A stretch of 64,000 bases of DNA from Hyphomicrobium_A sp963745205 (GTDB taxonomy: Bacteria > Pseudomonadota > Alphaproteobacteria > Rhizobiales > Hyphomicrobiaceae), in the NCBI GenBank assembly GCA_963745205.1, contig CAVUWX010000007.1, positions 496,001-560,000 on the forward strand, written 5' to 3'. The position numbers and the translations under genes were made by a program. This document shows, one piece after another, positions 17,688 through 25,601 of the stretch. Position 1 is the first letter of the stretch. Every line of letters begins with the position of its first letter. Under the pieces are notes generated by a model, which saw nothing but the letters and a program-made list of their open reading frames with translations, had not been told where the DNA came from and searched no databases.

Positions 17688-18060
17688 CGACGCCTCCACG
17701 GATCTGCTCGGCGCTCCGGGAAACCCCGACGAGGCGCACGGCTGTTGATCCGCGCGGTATCGCTTGAGGCTTGCCGCTTGTCTCCACACGTCCGAGTACT
17801 CGGCGAACTGCTTGGGCGGTCCTGGCCAGTAGAGGCCGAGCCTGATTTTTGTCACCCAGCAACGCGACGGCGCAACCGGGTTCCAATGGCAGGTGCAGAC
17901 GCACATAAGCGTGGGTGTGCCCGTCCTTATCGAGCGCCAACCCGTGCAAGTCGGGAGCGATCGTCTGGCCTGGCTTACAGACAACGCCATAGGCGACATC
18001 TGCTTCGTCTTTCGGCTTTGAGGCTTTGCGGGCGCTTCGGCCTTTGGCGCTCTTAGACAT
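17680..18060 (-). CDS. Hypothetical protein of a coupled gene cluster
   Basis: 126 aa from the ATG at 18060 (MSKSAKGRSARKASKPKDEA). Basic N-terminus, then a beta-rich part (AYVRLHLPLEPGCAVALLGD). Ends GGVDV; the stop is inside the next gene's start (ATGTCTAA), and the Gly codons supply its GGAGGC ribosome site. Function unknown. Confidence 0.6.
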   Translation of the reverse strand: MSKSAKGRSARKASKPKDEADVAYGVVCKPGQTIAPDLHGLALDKDGHTHAYVRLHLPLEPGCAVALLGDKNQARPLLARTAQAVRRVLGRVETSGKPQAIPRGSTAVRLVGVSRSAEQIRGGVDV

Positions 18061-18852
18061 TGGCGCCTCCTGCTTCAGGGAGACGCGGCAGGGCATCCTC
18101 AGCCAAGCCAAGAAGGTGCGGGGCGATGGTCTGGCCCGTTTCCTCGAGGATGGCATAGACCTTTGGGTGCCAAGCAGGCGGAATGTAATCGGTCCGTATC
18201 CACCCCAGGATGACGGCCTCAGGCACGTCGAAGTATGCGGCGGCCTTCTCGGTCCCGCGGAAGTGGCCGATCAGGAGCCCGACCCAAACAATGTCGTAAT
18301 CCGTCCAGTAGCCAGGACGCTCAGGAGCGTAAGGACGGTTCGAGAGCTTGATCACGGAGCCGGCCGGCAATTCGGGCTCCGGCTTGGGTTCGATACGATG
18401 TCCTCCCATGGCAAGGACGGCTTTCACCAGCATCATGTCGATCTCGTCATGCTCGGAGTGCTTGTGCAGCTTGCCGTCCTCGAACTCGAATAGCTCTGTG
18501 AAGACGATCTCGGCCATCTCCGTCACGTCGGCCCACGAGCGCGGAGCGTCTGCGCGCTCCAGAAATGACCCGATCATCTCTTCCACGGCGTCGCTGGTCT
18601 CGGCCACGCGATCCTCCCAAGCCTCGTCCTCTTCGTAGTCGCGCTCTGGGAAGCAATCGTTCCACGCCGCCTTGCGACGACGGTATTCGAGCAGGTCTGG
18701 AGAGGGATTGAAGGTCGGGCCGTTCGCGCGGCAGTAGGAAGCGCGAGGGCCGCCGCAGAGAGGGCACCGGCGGCAGCAAGACCGCCGGCTCCTGCGAGGA
18801 TTGACCGGCGGTTAGGGGATGGCGTGCTTGTTACGTGATTAGCCTTGGGCAT
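18053..18852 (-). pseudogene. Tat-signal hypothetical protein, frameshifted after the signal
   Basis: The N-terminus (from 18852) has a twin-Arg signal: PNRRSILAGAGGLAAAGALS. The body (NPSPDLLEYRRRKAAWNDCF ... to the 184 aa open part ending EAGGANV) is in another frame, with the break near 18720. The body is about 80 percent identical to the protein at 35700-36487. Translation from an internal GTG (18607) is also possible. Conserved segment: GYWTDYDIVWVGLLIGHFRG ... PPAWHPKVYAILEETGQ. No function recognised. Confidence 0.6.
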
Positions 18853-18984
18853 GGGTAATCTCCATTGCCTGGGGTTAGGCCTCCGTTCCTGTTAGCGCAG
18901 GCGCGGGGGCCGCTTTCATTGTAGCACGAACCGATATATGCTCAGGCCCTTGCACCGTCAATATCTGAGCGATATATAATCAAC

Positions 18985-19173
18985 ATGCAGCGAACGACCA
19001 AGAGCGCGACGCTTCTCCTTCGGATGCAGCCGGCAGTGAAAGAAGCTGGCATGAAGGCCGCCGGCGACGACAATAGATCACTTTCGGCACTCATCGAGAC
19101 GTTGTTGATCGATCACCTGAAGGCGAATGGCTATCTATCGGGCGGCGGCAAGCCCGCCGGCAAGAGGAAGTGA
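18985..19173 (+). CDS. Small Arc/CopG-like (ribbon-helix-helix) protein
   Basis: 62 aa: MQRTTKSATLLLRMQPAVKE ... DDNRSLSALIETLLIDHLKA. The beta-strand plus two helices with NRSLSALIE is typical of RHH DNA-binding proteins. The basic tail GGGKPAGKRK recurs at 19905 and 36880. Four-base stop/start overlap with the next frame. Confidence 0.65.
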   Translation: MQRTTKSATLLLRMQPAVKEAGMKAAGDDNRSLSALIETLLIDHLKANGYLSGGGKPAGKRK

Positions 19174-19181
19174 GGTTCGAT

Positions 19182-19454
19182 ATGACTGATCAGGAGATTG
19201 TCGACCTAGCAAACAAGGTGGGAAAAGATTTGAACGGGGCCACGTTCTCAGAGGTGTGCGACTACATTGATGGCGTCGATGTCGTCTGGGGCGTTTGGCC
19301 TAGCGGTCAAAACATGCTGATCAAGGGCGAGGAGGTATTCCGGTTCATCGCCAATAGCGGAGTTGGAGAACAGCTTTCAGTAGGAGCTATTCCCTGTCGC
19401 TCTATTGAGGAAGCAGTGGCTCTCAAGAGATGCTGGAAAGCGAGTAAGCACTAG
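19182..19454 (+). CDS. Small hypothetical protein
   Basis: 90 aa from the ATG at 19182 (MTDQEIVDLANKVGKDLNGA). Acidic N-half, then ISEEA/V-type helices and two cysteines. It follows the RHH gene closely, so co-transcription is likely. Unrecognised. Confidence 0.5.
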   Translation: MTDQEIVDLANKVGKDLNGATFSEVCDYIDGVDVVWGVWPSGQNMLIKGEEVFRFIANSGVGEQLSVGAIPCRSIEEAVALKRCWKASKH

Positions 19455-19474
19455 CAGCAGTGAAGGAGAGGGCG

Positions 19475-19621
19475 ATGGCACAGTCGAGTAAGATAGATTC
19501 AGTCACGGCGATAGAGATCAAAAAGCTTTGGGGGCTGCCACAAATCGCGAAGGCGGTCGATTGCATCGCCCCCATGATCGTCGAGCTTGCGGATCTGCGC
19601 GACAACGCGACGCCATCATAA
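19475..19621 (+). CDS. Possible 48-aa protein
   Basis: MAQSSKIDSVTAIEIKKLWG ... IVELADLRDNATPS, ATG at 19475 behind GGAGAGGGCG. A good ribosome site and helical composition support it, but there is no homology to lean on. Confidence 0.35.
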   Translation: MAQSSKIDSVTAIEIKKLWGLPQIAKAVDCIAPMIVELADLRDNATPS

Positions 19622-19635
19622 AGCTGCACCACGTA

Positions 19636-19863
19636 ATGGCTCAACTCTATGACCGAGTGAAGCCATCCGCGATGGTGGAGATAGATCTTTGCCCTGGAGT
19701 TAATCCGCCAAAAGAGCCGCCCCCTGAACTCCTTCGGGCGGAGCGGGAGGAACGTGACCGTGCGGCGCTGCTAGCCGCAGGTGGGTATCGTGAGACCGAC
19801 CCTGCAGTCCTGCGAAGGCTGGCTGCGTTGGGTGTCAACGTCAAGGGGCGCGGTTCTGCCTAA
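19636..19863 (+). CDS. Small hypothetical protein
   Basis: 75 aa from the ATG at 19636 (MAQLYDRVKPSAMVEIDLCP). Contains a proline-rich linker and a charged helix (EPPPELLRAEREERDRAALL). It overlaps no other good frame. Unknown. Confidence 0.4.
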   Translation: MAQLYDRVKPSAMVEIDLCPGVNPPKEPPPELLRAEREERDRAALLAAGGYRETDPAVLRRLAALGVNVKGRGSA

Positions 19864-19876
19864 TTGCCGCCTCTCC

Positions 19877-19904
19877 ACTCCCGTCAGCGGCGACGGCCCG
19901 GAGC
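19877..19904 (+). repeat. 28-bp direct repeat, left copy, flanking the SecY-like gene
   Basis: ACTCCCGTCAGCGGCGACGG followed by CCCGGAGC, identical to 21205-21232. The two copies bracket the SecY-like gene. Confidence 0.8.
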
Positions 19905-20040
19905 AGCCCGCCGGCAAGAGGAAGTGATGTGGCCTATCGGCGGCTGGAAATGTTGTCAGCGGACACGACGCGTTACCTCAACCGTTTAGTCGGCTATTGT
20001 AACCCATTGCTGATTGCACCGTTTTCTATTGGGGTCTTCC

Positions 20041-21156
20041 ATGCCAGCGGGCAAACATACGTATGCGGGTGTAAGTCCGGACGATTTGGCCCTTCGCCTT
20101 GGCATCACACTCGTCGCGCTGATGGTTTACCGCCTCGGCTGCCATCTTCCTGTGCCCGGGCTAGATCCCCAGTTCGTCCCGGTGCTTGCAAATACGACAA
20201 CCGAACGCTGTTCCATCTTTGCCCTGGGCATGATGCCAATCTTCAGGGCGCTTGTGCTCGCAGAGTTGGCCAAGGTGCTAGTCCCGGCGGTGCGGCAGTG
20301 GGAACAAGCTGACCTTCGCAATCGATACGAGCTCAATCGTATGGTGCTCGTGCTCGGCCTCGCCCTCGCGGTGTGGCAAGCCCGGGACATGGCCTTTGCG
20401 CTGGAGGCCTCACACTTTGCGGTGGGGAGCACGCATGTGGTCCCGGAGCCCGGTCCGATGTTCCGCATTCCCTACATCATCGTAATCGTGGCGGGGACGG
20501 CGTTTCTCATGTGGCTTGCCGACAAGATCACGCGCAATGGGGTCGGCAGTGGTTTCTGGGTCCTGTTGGTTGCACCAACCTTGGCCGCGGTGCCCGCATG
20601 GACTCTGCACCTCGTGACTTGGCTAGGGCAAGGCGAGATCTCGATGATGCAGTTAGCCGCGGGGATTGCCTTTGTTGTGCTCGCAATAGCGCTACTTTCC
20701 GGAGCGGTGGAAGCGGACGGCCACCGCCGGCCGCTTACGATCTGGGTTTGGCCGCTCATCCTCGCCTACAGCTCGCTCAAGTGGCTTCTTGATGCTGAAC
20801 TTTTCCTACGCGGTCCACACAGCGCACCCACCTTGTTCGCGCCGGGGCAACCCGCCTATCTCCTCACACTAGGACTGCTGATCGCCTTTTTCGCTCTCCT
20901 AGAGGCGCGCTCGTTGCGCCTTGCCAAGGCGGGGTCGAGCGACCTGGAAACGAAGGAGATGGCCGCTGTACCGGTGGCCATCGTGGCAGCCGTTCCGATC
21001 GTCATCGCAATCGCCGCGGGGCTCCTGCGCCAGCTCGGGGTGCCCCTGCTAATTGGTGGCGAATACATCACCATCATCACGATCGTGATGCTGAGCATTC
21101 TTGGTGCGCTCGGACTGAGCGCCCGGGCACTTTCATATCTTAAGCTCGCGCTGTGA
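20041..21156 (+). CDS. Divergent, shortened SecY paralogue
   Basis: 371 aa from the ATG at 20041 (MPAGKHTYAGVSPDDLALRL). SecY-like segments: LGITLVALMVYRLGCHLPVPGL (TM1 and first loop), FALGMMPIFRALVLAELAKV, and MWLADKITRNGVGSGFW, matching the SecY pattern MWLGE.IT..GIGNG. About nine or ten hydrophobic segments are visible, but the protein is roughly 70 residues shorter than SecY and the C-terminal cytoplasmic region is lost. A second, non-canonical SecY is expected to be an accessory channel or a decayed copy. No secE or secA2 lies nearby. Confidence 0.75.
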   Translation: MPAGKHTYAGVSPDDLALRLGITLVALMVYRLGCHLPVPGLDPQFVPVLANTTTERCSIFALGMMPIFRALVLAELAKVLVPAVRQWEQADLRNRYELNRMVLVLGLALAVWQARDMAFALEASHFAVGSTHVVPEPGPMFRIPYIIVIVAGTAFLMWLADKITRNGVGSGFWVLLVAPTLAAVPAWTLHLVTWLGQGEISMMQLAAGIAFVVLAIALLSGAVEADGHRRPLTIWVWPLILAYSSLKWLLDAELFLRGPHSAPTLFAPGQPAYLLTLGLLIAFFALLEARSLRLAKAGSSDLETKEMAAVPVAIVAAVPIVIAIAAGLLRQLGVPLLIGGEYITIITIVMLSILGALGLSARALSYLKLAL

Positions 21157-21204
21157 CCGTCGGCGCATCAACCGTAAAAAGTCGTCTATCGCCGCCTGAC
21201 TCCT

Positions 21205-21232
21205 ACTCCCGTCAGCGGCGACGGCCCGGAGC
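21205..21232 (+). repeat. 28-bp direct repeat, right copy
   Basis: Identical to 19877-19904; see the left copy. It lies 49 bp after the SecY-like stop. Confidence 0.8.
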
Positions 21233-21272
21233 TCTATAACAAGCGGGGCTTCGGGCCAACCCCAGAACCGGA

Positions 21273-21476
21273 TCATCGAAGCTTCATATGGCGTACTGGT
21301 CTGTCACGGTTCGGGGCAACCCACTCGGTCTCAGCCATCTCGAACCACTGAAGCTCGAATGTCCGTGCGAACCACTCAAGCGAAGCATCGTGATTGACGT
21401 GCGCTTCAGCGTGCATTGCTTCACAGCTCAATTCGATGAGGCGCTTCACGACGCCGACGTGAAGATTATGGATCAC
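21273..21476 (-). CDS. Possible 67-aa protein under a regulon promoter
   Basis: A GTG start at 21476 lies 83 bp from the CRP-like site at 21559-21574, the same distance as in proven-looking members. Reads VIHNLHVGVVKRLIELSCEA ... FARTFELQWFEMAETEW; no signal peptide. An opposing plus-strand frame (21288-21515) is equally open, so the choice rests only on promoter geometry. Confidence 0.3.
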   Translation of the reverse strand: MIHNLHVGVVKRLIELSCEAMHAEAHVNHDASLEWFARTFELQWFEMAETEWVAPNRDRPVRHMKLR

Positions 21477-21531
21477 AAGGTTGCCCGGGCCTTCGATGCA
21501 GACCGTTACGATTGATCCATGACCGAGACGG

Positions 21532-21574
21532 AGACTACTCAGCGCGCGGTGTTGGCGCTGTGAGGATTGCCACA
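21532..21574 (-). promoter_or_regulatory. CRP-like class II promoter without a clear gene
   Basis: TGTGGCAATCCTCACA (21574-21559), 21 bp, TAGTCT (21537-21532), then a truncated leader CGGTCATGGATCAATCG lacking the second hairpin arm. Confidence 0.65.
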
Positions 21575-21730
21575 TGGGCAATCGGCGTTCTCATCGTCTT
21601 CGTCGTCATCGCATTCACGCGGAAGGGCGAGGCACTGCACACAGACAAAGACATTCCTGCTAAAGGCAAGTGGGCTGGCATACACGAAGGCGTCGTGCTC
21701 CTCGCAGTTCTCACAAGTGCCGCGTGGCAT
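21539..21730 (-). CDS. Possible small zinc-ribbon protein
   Basis: 63 aa from an ATG at 21730 (MPRGTCENCEEHDAFVYASP). Cys pairs CENC, CVQC and CPCG suggest a zinc ribbon. The last codons overlap the CRP-like site at 21559-21574. Weak start context; tentative. Confidence 0.35.
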   Translation of the reverse strand: MPRGTCENCEEHDAFVYASPLAFSRNVFVCVQCLALPRECDDDEDDENADCPCGNPHSANTAR

Positions 21731-21765
21731 TGTTGCTCTAGCTCCAATCGCTAATTCCCGTGAAA

Positions 21766-22064
21766 TCAGTGCTTGTCCGCAACTGTCGCAAGCATGTTGA
21801 TGGTCATCGCCTGGGCGTCGGGCGCGCACGCAAACTCAAGCGACTTCCCGTCATCCACCTGATGGAGCGTCGACTTGTTGGCTTCGACGACTTCCTCGAA
21901 GCGAGTGGGTGCGTAGGCGAACTCATCCGTTAGGTCACGACCACGTCGCAGGCGCCTTTGTCGGCGATGAAATAGGCCACAGCGTCCTTGGTATCCGTGT
22001 GGAAGCTGAAGGCCTGCAAGGGCTTCACGGTCTCGGCGGCCTGAGCTGCCGTGAGGTAGCCGAG
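21766..22064 (-). pseudogene. Decayed copy of the MKPLQAVSF exported protein family
   Basis: The reverse strand reads GYLTAAQAAETVKPLQAFSF ... ADKGACDVVVT then a stop; after a frameshift near 21955 it resumes TDEFAYAPTRFEEVVEANKS ... LEFACAPDAQAMTINMLATV and stops at 21766. It is clearly homologous to 31805-32152 and 58031-58420 but has lost the signal-peptide start and the frame. Confidence 0.8.
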
Positions 22065-22493
22065 AACCGGTATTGTGTTATCCGGACCTGAGCAAATTTA
22101 GCTTTGCCTGAAACTCCGGTGCTTGAAGTTCCTGGCCGACAAAATCATAGAAACCGGCAATACGCATCAGGTGGCGTATTACCGCCTCCCTCGGGGGTGG
22201 ACAAGCCCTAAGCCGATGCTTGGAAGATGGTTCTGTTTCATTTGTTCCCAGATCGCTCCGGCGGGGCTTCAGTTTCAGTGCAGCCTGTTCAAGACCGCGC
22301 GTGAGCAACATGGCTGGTTCGCCGGCGAGGCTTTGTCGGCAGCAGCTTTAGGCTTCTTTGACCGAGGATGAGGCATTCTCAGCCGGTCTCCCTGGTGGCG
22401 CTAGAATTATCCAGAACCAATATCATCCGTTGCAACCGGTTGCTGCCGATTTGCTTGCAAGGGTTACCTGCGCCCGTTCGGTGTGCGGGATTA
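22065..22493. other. Stretch without a supported gene
   Basis: Open frames exist on both strands (22078-22311 minus, 22123-22371 plus) but show no family signature. It looks like joined fragments between the decayed exported protein and the BrxL remnant. Confidence 0.5.
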
Positions 22494-23315
22494 GGAAAGG
22501 GCAACCTTAGGGGCGTCCAGAAAACCGTCAGCGGACTCATCAAGCTGGTATCGCCGAACCCAGATACTCCGGTTCCCGACGAGGTGCTGGAGTGGGCGTT
22601 GCGGATCGCACTGGAGTGCCGCCGGCGGGTCAAGGAACAGCAAAAGCGCATCGGTTCCGCCGAGTTTCGTAATACCCAGTTCAGCTACTCGATGGGCGAT
22701 GACGGGGTGGAGAAGTTTGTGCCCACGCCCGAGCTTTACAGCGAGAACAGCATTGGCAGCGATCCTCTGCCGCCGGGACAGGCCTGGGTTATCTCGTCCG
22801 GCGGCGGCGACGAAAACCCGGGTTTGTATCAGGTGAATGTCACTGAAGGTCCGGGCAGCGGTGTGAAGATCCTGAACCAGCCGGCACCTCCGCCTTTCAA
22901 GGAAAGTGTCCGGTGCGCCGAGCAGAACCTCTATGCGCGCGCGAAGGAACTCGTCGGCGACCGCGACCCTCGCCAGCACGAGTTCTCGGTTCAACTGCGG
23001 GCATTTGACAGCGCCAAGAGCGGCTCTGCGGTCGGCGTCGCCGTGCTTGTCGCTCTCTGCTCATCGCTCCTCCAGAAGAGCATCAAGGGCGGTCTCGCTG
23101 TCACCGGAGGTCTAAACTTGGGCGGTTCCATCGAAACGATCTTCAATCCCGTCGCCGTCGTTGAAATTGCCATCGAGAAAGGTGCCGCCAGCATCTTGAT
23201 GCCGATCAGCAGCCGGCGGCAATTGAACGACCTGCCCGACGATCTGGCGGCCAAGATCACCATCCACTACTACCTCGATGCCCGCGATGCGTTGCTGAAG
23301 GCGTTGGCGATCTGA
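22494..23315 (+). pseudogene. brxL: BrxL (BREX Lon-like protein), C-terminal part only
   Basis: From about 22494 the frame reads GNLRGVQKTVSGLIKLVSPN, ALECRRRVKEQQKRIGSAEF, VPTPE, the Lon-like domain (FDSAKSGSAVGVAVLVALCS) and the typical BrxL end PISSRRQLNDLPDDLAAKIT ... DARDALLKALAI. BrxL is the Lon-like ATPase of type 1 BREX phage defence. The N-terminal DNA-binding and AAA+ half is absent and no other brx gene is in the window, so this is a relic. The upstream residues of the open frame (from 22368) are not BrxL. Confidence 0.8.
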
Positions 23316-23462
23316 TCGGCGGAAGCAGGTTGTTTGGCTGCTCTCCCTGCCGAAGCATCTCGGAGATGATGCCGGGGCTATCCGCTGGTTCAGGCACGTC
23401 GGGTCACCGCTCAGTACCGATCGCTTTGTCTGCTGGTGAGCTCGGGCGTGGTTAGAGCGCCC

Positions 23463-23735
23463 TCATGGAATGTCGTCCGCTCTTATGACTTGCTCCACAT
23501 GTGCTGCCCAGCGGTCAAGAGCCTCCCGCTTCTCGGGGTCGAAGGAATACTTCACGTATACGGCCCCCGTTACCGTTCCCTTCGTGACGCTGATGTGGTC
23601 GAGCACGAGGCTGATCGTGTGCGGGTTGATCCCAAGGGACGCCATTCCGGTGGCCACAGTGCGGCGCAGGTCGTGCACGCGGAAATGGTCAAGTCCGAGT
23701 GCCGGTCTGGTCTCGGGGAAACCAGATAGAGCAAA
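23463..23735 (-). pseudogene. Tyrosine recombinase, C-terminal fragment
   Basis: HFRVHDLRRTVATGMASLGI ... LVLDHISVTKG ... YVKYSFDPEKREALDRWAAH contains HxxR, the second His region and the catalytic Tyr of a phage integrase. Everything before the HxxR is lost; upstream codons are unrelated. It lies back to back with another integrase fragment at 23882. Confidence 0.8.
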
Positions 23736-23881
23736 GCGTGACAGAAGACGATAAGGTCGATGCGAACGCAAACCTGCCGCCCCTAGGCGCCGACTTGCAA
23801 GGCGCCGAATGGCATCCACTCGACAGTCCCGGATTATCCGAAATAGTCCGCCCAAGACCGCATCCTTTTGAGGGGTAAAAT

Positions 23882-24622
23882 GTGGGCTGGCCAAATGATA
23901 ATTTTCAGATTACATTTGTAAAAACAAAGGCATATGTCGTTATGATGGCGGATTGTGCGGGGTTTCGAGCAGGCGAGAATCCGGTTAACGGCGTCGCGAA
24001 GGGGCTACCAAGGCAACCAGATCAAAGAAAACACCATGCGACCCTCCCCTACGCCGAAGTGCCACCGTTCATCCGGGCCCTGCGCGCCAGTGAGGCCATC
24101 ACCGAGCCAACTAAGCTAGCCTTTGAGTTTCTCATTCTGACAGCTGCCCGTACAAATGAGGTGCTCCAAACACGCTGGACCGAAATGAAGGATGGCGTGT
24201 GGACCGTGCCCCCAGAGCGAATGAAAGCCAAACGAGAGCACCGAGTTCCGCTTGCCCCCAAATGTCTCGCAATTGTTCGGCGGGCCAAGGAGCTATCGGA
24301 CGGGAGCCCCTATGTGTTCCGTGGCCATTCAGCAGGAAAACCGCTGTCGGACATGGTGTTCTTGATGGCTCTTCGCCGGATGGGCGTCGACGTCACCGCC
24401 CATGGCTTCAGGTCAGCGTTTCGCGATTGGGCAGCGGAGCGTACCAACTTCCCGCGAGAGGTTTGTGAGGCCGCGCTCGCCCACACGATACGCGATAAAG
24501 CCGAGGCCGCCTATCGGCGTAGCGACCTTTTTGAAAAGCGGCGTGAGTTGATGAACGCTTGGGCCGTCTTCGCCACGGCAAGCCGAGGCGACGGTGCTAA
24601 GCGAGGGTCACGCCGGCCCTGA
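23882..24622 (+). pseudogene. P4-type integrase, catalytic domain only
   Basis: From about residue 45: HHATLPYAEVPPFIRAL, then the catalytic Arg (LTAARTNEVLQTRW), the Lys region (KREHRVPLAP), HGFRSAFRDWA (HxxR), ALAHTIRDKAEAAYRRSD (His and Tyr). All catalytic residues are present but the arm- and core-binding domains are missing. It is not the missing half of the integrase at 8819: the two families differ in sequence style. The AlpA and primase genes follow, so this integrase probably belonged to that element. Confidence 0.85.
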
Positions 24623-24650
24623 GAAGCAAGTTCTCTGACCGAGGCGCAAT

Positions 24651-25235
24651 ATGGAACGGCGAAAAGCAAAATCTGTCCCCACTTCCTACGTGCCGGGCGA
24701 GGCCGGTCCCTCCCACGCGAGGAAAGACCTTCGACATGGTAATGAACGAGGCGTTGGATATTTTGCCCGCGATCATGCAGAGGCGCTGAGCCTGTTAGCC
24801 GACCTCTTGGACCCCCCGGACGGAACGGCTCGGCAACTCCAATTCGTCTCCCACCGCCGCCAGCGCCCTGCCCCCGATGATAGTCGCGACGAAGACTCCG
24901 ATTGGGAAGGGGCTCTCGTCGAGGTCAAAGACGCCATCAATACCGGGAGCCTTGCCCCGATTGGACGGTATCTCCGAGACGCGGCTGATGTTTATCGCCA
25001 GGTGGGCGATGCTCTCGATCCCCGGCCGGGCTCCAGAGATTGGCGGTTGGAATTTGTTCGCAAAGGCCGTGGGAGACGTGACGACCCTGATAAGGCGCTT
25101 AAACCGACGTTCGTCCGACTGGCACTGGCCTCGGCAAAGCGGGAATACCCTAAGCAAGACTCAGCGATTAAGCATCTTCAGACGAAGGGAATCAGCCGGA
25201 CCAAGATCTTCCGAGCGAAGAAGAAGAAGGATTGA
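24651..25235 (+). CDS. Hypothetical protein of the integrated element
   Basis: 194 aa, strongly charged. Contains an acidic/Pro region and a basic Lys-rich C-terminus (GISRTKIFRAKKKKD) that resembles a short helix-turn-helix. Typical cargo between integrase and AlpA in Rhizobiales elements. Not recognised. Confidence 0.55.
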   Translation: MERRKAKSVPTSYVPGEAGPSHARKDLRHGNERGVGYFARDHAEALSLLADLLDPPDGTARQLQFVSHRRQRPAPDDSRDEDSDWEGALVEVKDAINTGSLAPIGRYLRDAADVYRQVGDALDPRPGSRDWRLEFVRKGRGRRDDPDKALKPTFVRLALASAKREYPKQDSAIKHLQTKGISRTKIFRAKKKKD

Positions 25236-25336
25236 AGTCTCAGAAAAAGCGGTAATTGATGAGACTCAATAAAGCTTCGAAACCTGCCTCCTGTCTGCTA
25301 AAATCCATCTATATACTGTAGAGATTGGAGGTGTTC

Positions 25337-25540
25337 ATGGAAAAACAAAGTATATTGCCTGAGACCGGCTTCGTTCGGCTTGCCACAGTTCTTGCCCTAA
25401 TCCCTGTCGGGAAGAGCAGTTGGTGGGAGGGCATCAAGAAGGGAAGGTACCCGAAACCCGTAAAGTTGGGCCCCAGGACGACGGCTTGGCGGGTTGAGGA
25501 TATCCGTCACCTTATCGAGCACCCCGTTCCCTCAAACTGA
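25337..25540 (+). CDS. AlpA-family excisionase/regulator
   Basis: 67 aa from the ATG at 25337 (MEKQSILPETGFVRLATVLA). The core PVGKSSWWEGIKKGRYPKPV and RTTAWRVEDIRHLIE is the MerR-like winged helix of AlpA proteins, which bind element ends or activate the integrase. Upstream lies a segment (25240-25290) that recurs at 39141-39195. It sits 61 bp ahead of the primase gene. Confidence 0.9.
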   Translation: MEKQSILPETGFVRLATVLALIPVGKSSWWEGIKKGRYPKPVKLGPRTTAWRVEDIRHLIEHPVPSN

Positions 25541-25601
25541 AATTGTCGCCTCGTTCAATTGGAGGCCTGTTATATTGGTAAGTGTTTGAAAGGATTTATA
25601 A

